Below are positions 62,099 through 64,000 of a stretch of 64,000 bases of DNA, in pieces (within the stretch, counting starts at the first letter, position 1; every line of letters starts with the position of its first letter). The notes beneath the pieces were generated by a model. That model was not told where the DNA came from, ran no database searches, and saw nothing but the letters and a program-made list of their open reading frames with translations. The position numbers and the translations under genes were made by a program. Source of the stretch: Haloarcula salina (GTDB taxonomy: Archaea > Halobacteriota > Halobacteria > Halobacteriales > Haloarculaceae); contig NZ_WRXL01000001.1 in assembly GCF_010119195.1 (NCBI RefSeq), positions 372,001 through 436,000 on the forward strand, read 5' to 3'.

Positions 62099-63964
62099 GT
62101 GACAGCCGAGGAGCCAGCCGACCGAACCGACGACGAAGACGCCGCGGGGGCCCTCGAACTCGACGCCGTCTACGACGCCATCGACGCCGTGGGCCGACCG
62201 CACCTGACCGCGACGGAGCTCTCGCGGAAGACCGACCTGACGCCGGACGAGGCCCGCGAAGCCCTGGCGGCGCTGGCCGAGGAGGGCGACATCGAGCGCC
62301 AGGACGTGTCCGAGGTGGAGTCGGTGTGGTATCCGGCCGATATCGCCGAGGTGACCGACCGCGAGCGCGTCGTCCTGTTCCCGGACCGCCGCGAGGTGGT
62401 CGTCGAACATCCCGAGCAGTTCACGCGGGCCCAGCTCTCGCAGTTCGCCCGCCTGCAGGACACGAACCGCTCGGGCGGCTACGTGTACGAACTCCGCGAG
62501 GAAGACGTGTGGGCCGCGCCCCACGAATCGCTGGACGACCTGCTCGCGACGATGCGGGACGTGCTGGGCGAGCGCTCGCCCCACCTCGAAGAGTGGGTCG
62601 CGAGCCAGTGGGAGCGCGCCCGGAAGTTCCGCCTGAAGACCCACGAGGACGGCTACGTCGTCCTCGAAGCCGAGAGCGACGACCTGATGGGCAACGTCGC
62701 CCGCCAGAAGCTCGACGACCACCACCTCCGCGCGCCCATCTCCGACTCGGAGGCGTGGGTCAACGAGGACGCCACCGCCGAGATCAAGCGCACGCTGTAC
62801 GAGGCGGGCTACCCCGTCCGAGACGACCGCGACCTCGAAACCGGCGACGCGCTGGAACTGGATCTCCTGCTTCGCCTACGCGATTACCAGCGCGACTGGG
62901 TGGAGCGCTTCACCGAGCAGGGATCGGGCGTGTTCGTCGGCCCGCCCGGGTCGGGCAAGACCGTCGCCGCGATGGGCGCGATGGCGGCCGTCGGCGGGGA
63001 GACGCTGATACTCGTCCCTTCGCGCGAACTCGCGACCCAGTGGCGCGACGAACTGGTCCGACACACCTCGCTCACCGACGACGACATCGGCGAGTACCAC
63101 GGCGGCGAGAAGTCCATCCGGCCGGTCACCATCGCCACCTACCGCACCGCCGGGATGGACCGCCACCGGAAGCTGTTCGACCAGCGCAAGTGGGGCCTCA
63201 TCGTCTACGACGAGGTCCATCACATTCCATCGCCAGTTCACAAACGCAGCGCGGACCTCCAGACCAAACACCGGCTCGGCCTGACCGCGACGCCGACCCG
63301 CGAGAGCGACGACGAGGAGGAGATCTTCACGCTCGTCGGCCCGCCGATCGGGACGGACTGGGGCAAGCTGTTCGACGCGGGCTACGTCGCCGAGCCGGAG
63401 GTCGAGATCCGCCTCGTCCCGTGGGGCGACGAGACCGAGGGGGCCGAGTACAGTTCCACGTCGGGCCACGACCGGCGACAGGCCGCCGCCGGCAACTCGG
63501 GGAAGATCGACGAGATCCGCTACGCGCTGGCGGAGAACCCGGCGGCGAAGGCGCTGGTCTTCGTCGAGTACCTGGACCAGGGCGAGGCCATCAGCGAAGC
63601 CATCGACGTACCCTTCATCAGCGGCGAGATGCCCCACGCCCGCCGGGGGAAGCTGTTCGACGAGTTCCGGCAGGGCGAGCGCGACACGCTCGTCGTCTCC
63701 CGCGTCGGCGACGAGGGCATCGACCTCCCCGACGCCGAACTGGCCATCGTCGCCTCGGGGCTCGGCGGCTCCCGGCGACAGGGCGCACAGCGGGCCGGAC
63801 GGACGATGCGGCCGGCCGGCGACGCGCGCATGGTCATCCTCGCGACGCGCGGGACGACCGAAGAGGACTTCGTCCGCCGGCAGATGCGCCACCTCGCCTC
63901 CAAGGGAATCCGCGTCACGGAGACCGAGGCCGAGGCGGTCGAGCCGCCCGATAATGGGGAGTGA
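62099..63964 (+). CDS. XPB/Rad25-type DNA repair helicase
   Basis: 621 residues. N-terminal winged helix (TATELSRKTDLTPDEAREALAAL, about 35-70), then an SF2 helicase: Walker A VGPPGSGKTVAAMGA near residue 283, DEVH box IVYDEVHHI near 372, motif III LGLTATPTRESDD near 397, and VSRVGDEGIDLPDAELAIVASGLGGSRRQGAQRAGR (motifs V-VI) near 538. XPB has an RED motif after motif III; here it reads RES. Archaeal XPB opens DNA for excision repair, usually beside a Bax1 nuclease; the window ends before one could be seen. GTG start chosen for family length. Confidence 0.92.
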   Translation: MTAEEPADRTDDEDAAGALELDAVYDAIDAVGRPHLTATELSRKTDLTPDEAREALAALAEEGDIERQDVSEVESVWYPADIAEVTDRERVVLFPDRREVVVEHPEQFTRAQLSQFARLQDTNRSGGYVYELREEDVWAAPHESLDDLLATMRDVLGERSPHLEEWVASQWERARKFRLKTHEDGYVVLEAESDDLMGNVARQKLDDHHLRAPISDSEAWVNEDATAEIKRTLYEAGYPVRDDRDLETGDALELDLLLRLRDYQRDWVERFTEQGSGVFVGPPGSGKTVAAMGAMAAVGGETLILVPSRELATQWRDELVRHTSLTDDDIGEYHGGEKSIRPVTIATYRTAGMDRHRKLFDQRKWGLIVYDEVHHIPSPVHKRSADLQTKHRLGLTATPTRESDDEEEIFTLVGPPIGTDWGKLFDAGYVAEPEVEIRLVPWGDETEGAEYSSTSGHDRRQAAAGNSGKIDEIRYALAENPAAKALVFVEYLDQGEAISEAIDVPFISGEMPHARRGKLFDEFRQGERDTLVVSRVGDEGIDLPDAELAIVASGLGGSRRQGAQRAGRTMRPAGDARMVILATRGTTEEDFVRRQMRHLASKGIRVTETEAEAVEPPDNGE

Positions 63965-64000
63965 AGTGCGGCGCTATCCGTCGGTGTCGAGCCGACGGGC

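Overview
The window is chromosomal DNA from an extremely halophilic archaeon (class Halobacteria). The evidence is the high GC content, strongly acidic proteins, twin-arginine lipoprotein signals (RRRFL...LAGC) as the main export route, promoters of TATA type about 26-30 nt before mostly leaderless genes, and several archaeal marker genes: EgsA (glycerol-1-phosphate dehydrogenase), aIF2-beta, the aCPSF1 termination nuclease, archaeal-type ProS and a bacterioruberin gene set. The gene order and a complete C50 carotenoid cluster suggest Haloarcula or a relative, but I cannot fix the genus from sequence alone. No rRNA, tRNA, CRISPR array, integrase, transposase or replication origin was seen. Coding density is high, and most long alternative frames are shadows caused by GC-rich third codon positions.

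Layout. 1-7.6 kb: end of a PurD-like ATP-grasp ligase, a small crystallin-like protein, a DUF368 lipid-carrier transporter, an Old Yellow Enzyme, the crtD-lyeJ-cruF bacterioruberin operon and a short-chain dehydrogenase. 7.6-12.8 kb: small membrane proteins, a ZIP-type metal transporter, and an unusual block with a seven-helix membrane protein fused to an ATP-grasp ligase, a co-translated membrane partner, and a divergent lipoyl-less E2-type acyltransferase. 12.9-21.1 kb: an APC permease with its Usp partner, archaeal ornithine cyclodeaminase, a YedK/HMCES DNA-crosslink protease, cysteine synthase, aIF2-beta with a TRAM domain, and a winged-helix plus DICT sensor pair. 21.2-28.9 kb: a CapA-like lipoprotein, a thiamine-type ABC transporter, an unpaired E1-alpha dehydrogenase and a tandem-duplicated unknown protein.

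29-43.6 kb: a divergent Nramp-like transporter coupled to a small ATPase, aCPSF1, a P-type ATPase, an iron-type pair (DyP-like peroxidase and Tp34-like lipoprotein), a double winged-helix regulator with its membrane partner, a RimK-like ATP-grasp protein, ProS with a duplicated tail and terminator, and a patatin. 43.9-64 kb: a CBS protein, the giant ferredoxin-type glutamate synthase, an epimerase, a TrmB regulator beside a secreted GH3 beta-glucosidase, a small Tat-secreted protein, EgsA, a degenerate Nudix protein, an S9 peptidase, a glycosyltransferase, an NhaC antiporter, an orphan NosL-like lipoprotein and an XPB-type helicase.

Genes that appear to work together: crtD-lyeJ-cruF make bacterioruberin; thiB-P-Q probably import thiamine, whose diphosphate is the cofactor of the E1-alpha enzyme encoded next door; GH3 and TrmB look like secreted glycoside use with its regulator; the DyP-like and Tp34-like lipoproteins look like an EfeUOB-style iron module without the permease. 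The most unexplained unit is the 7TM-ATP-grasp block at 9.4-12.5 kb.
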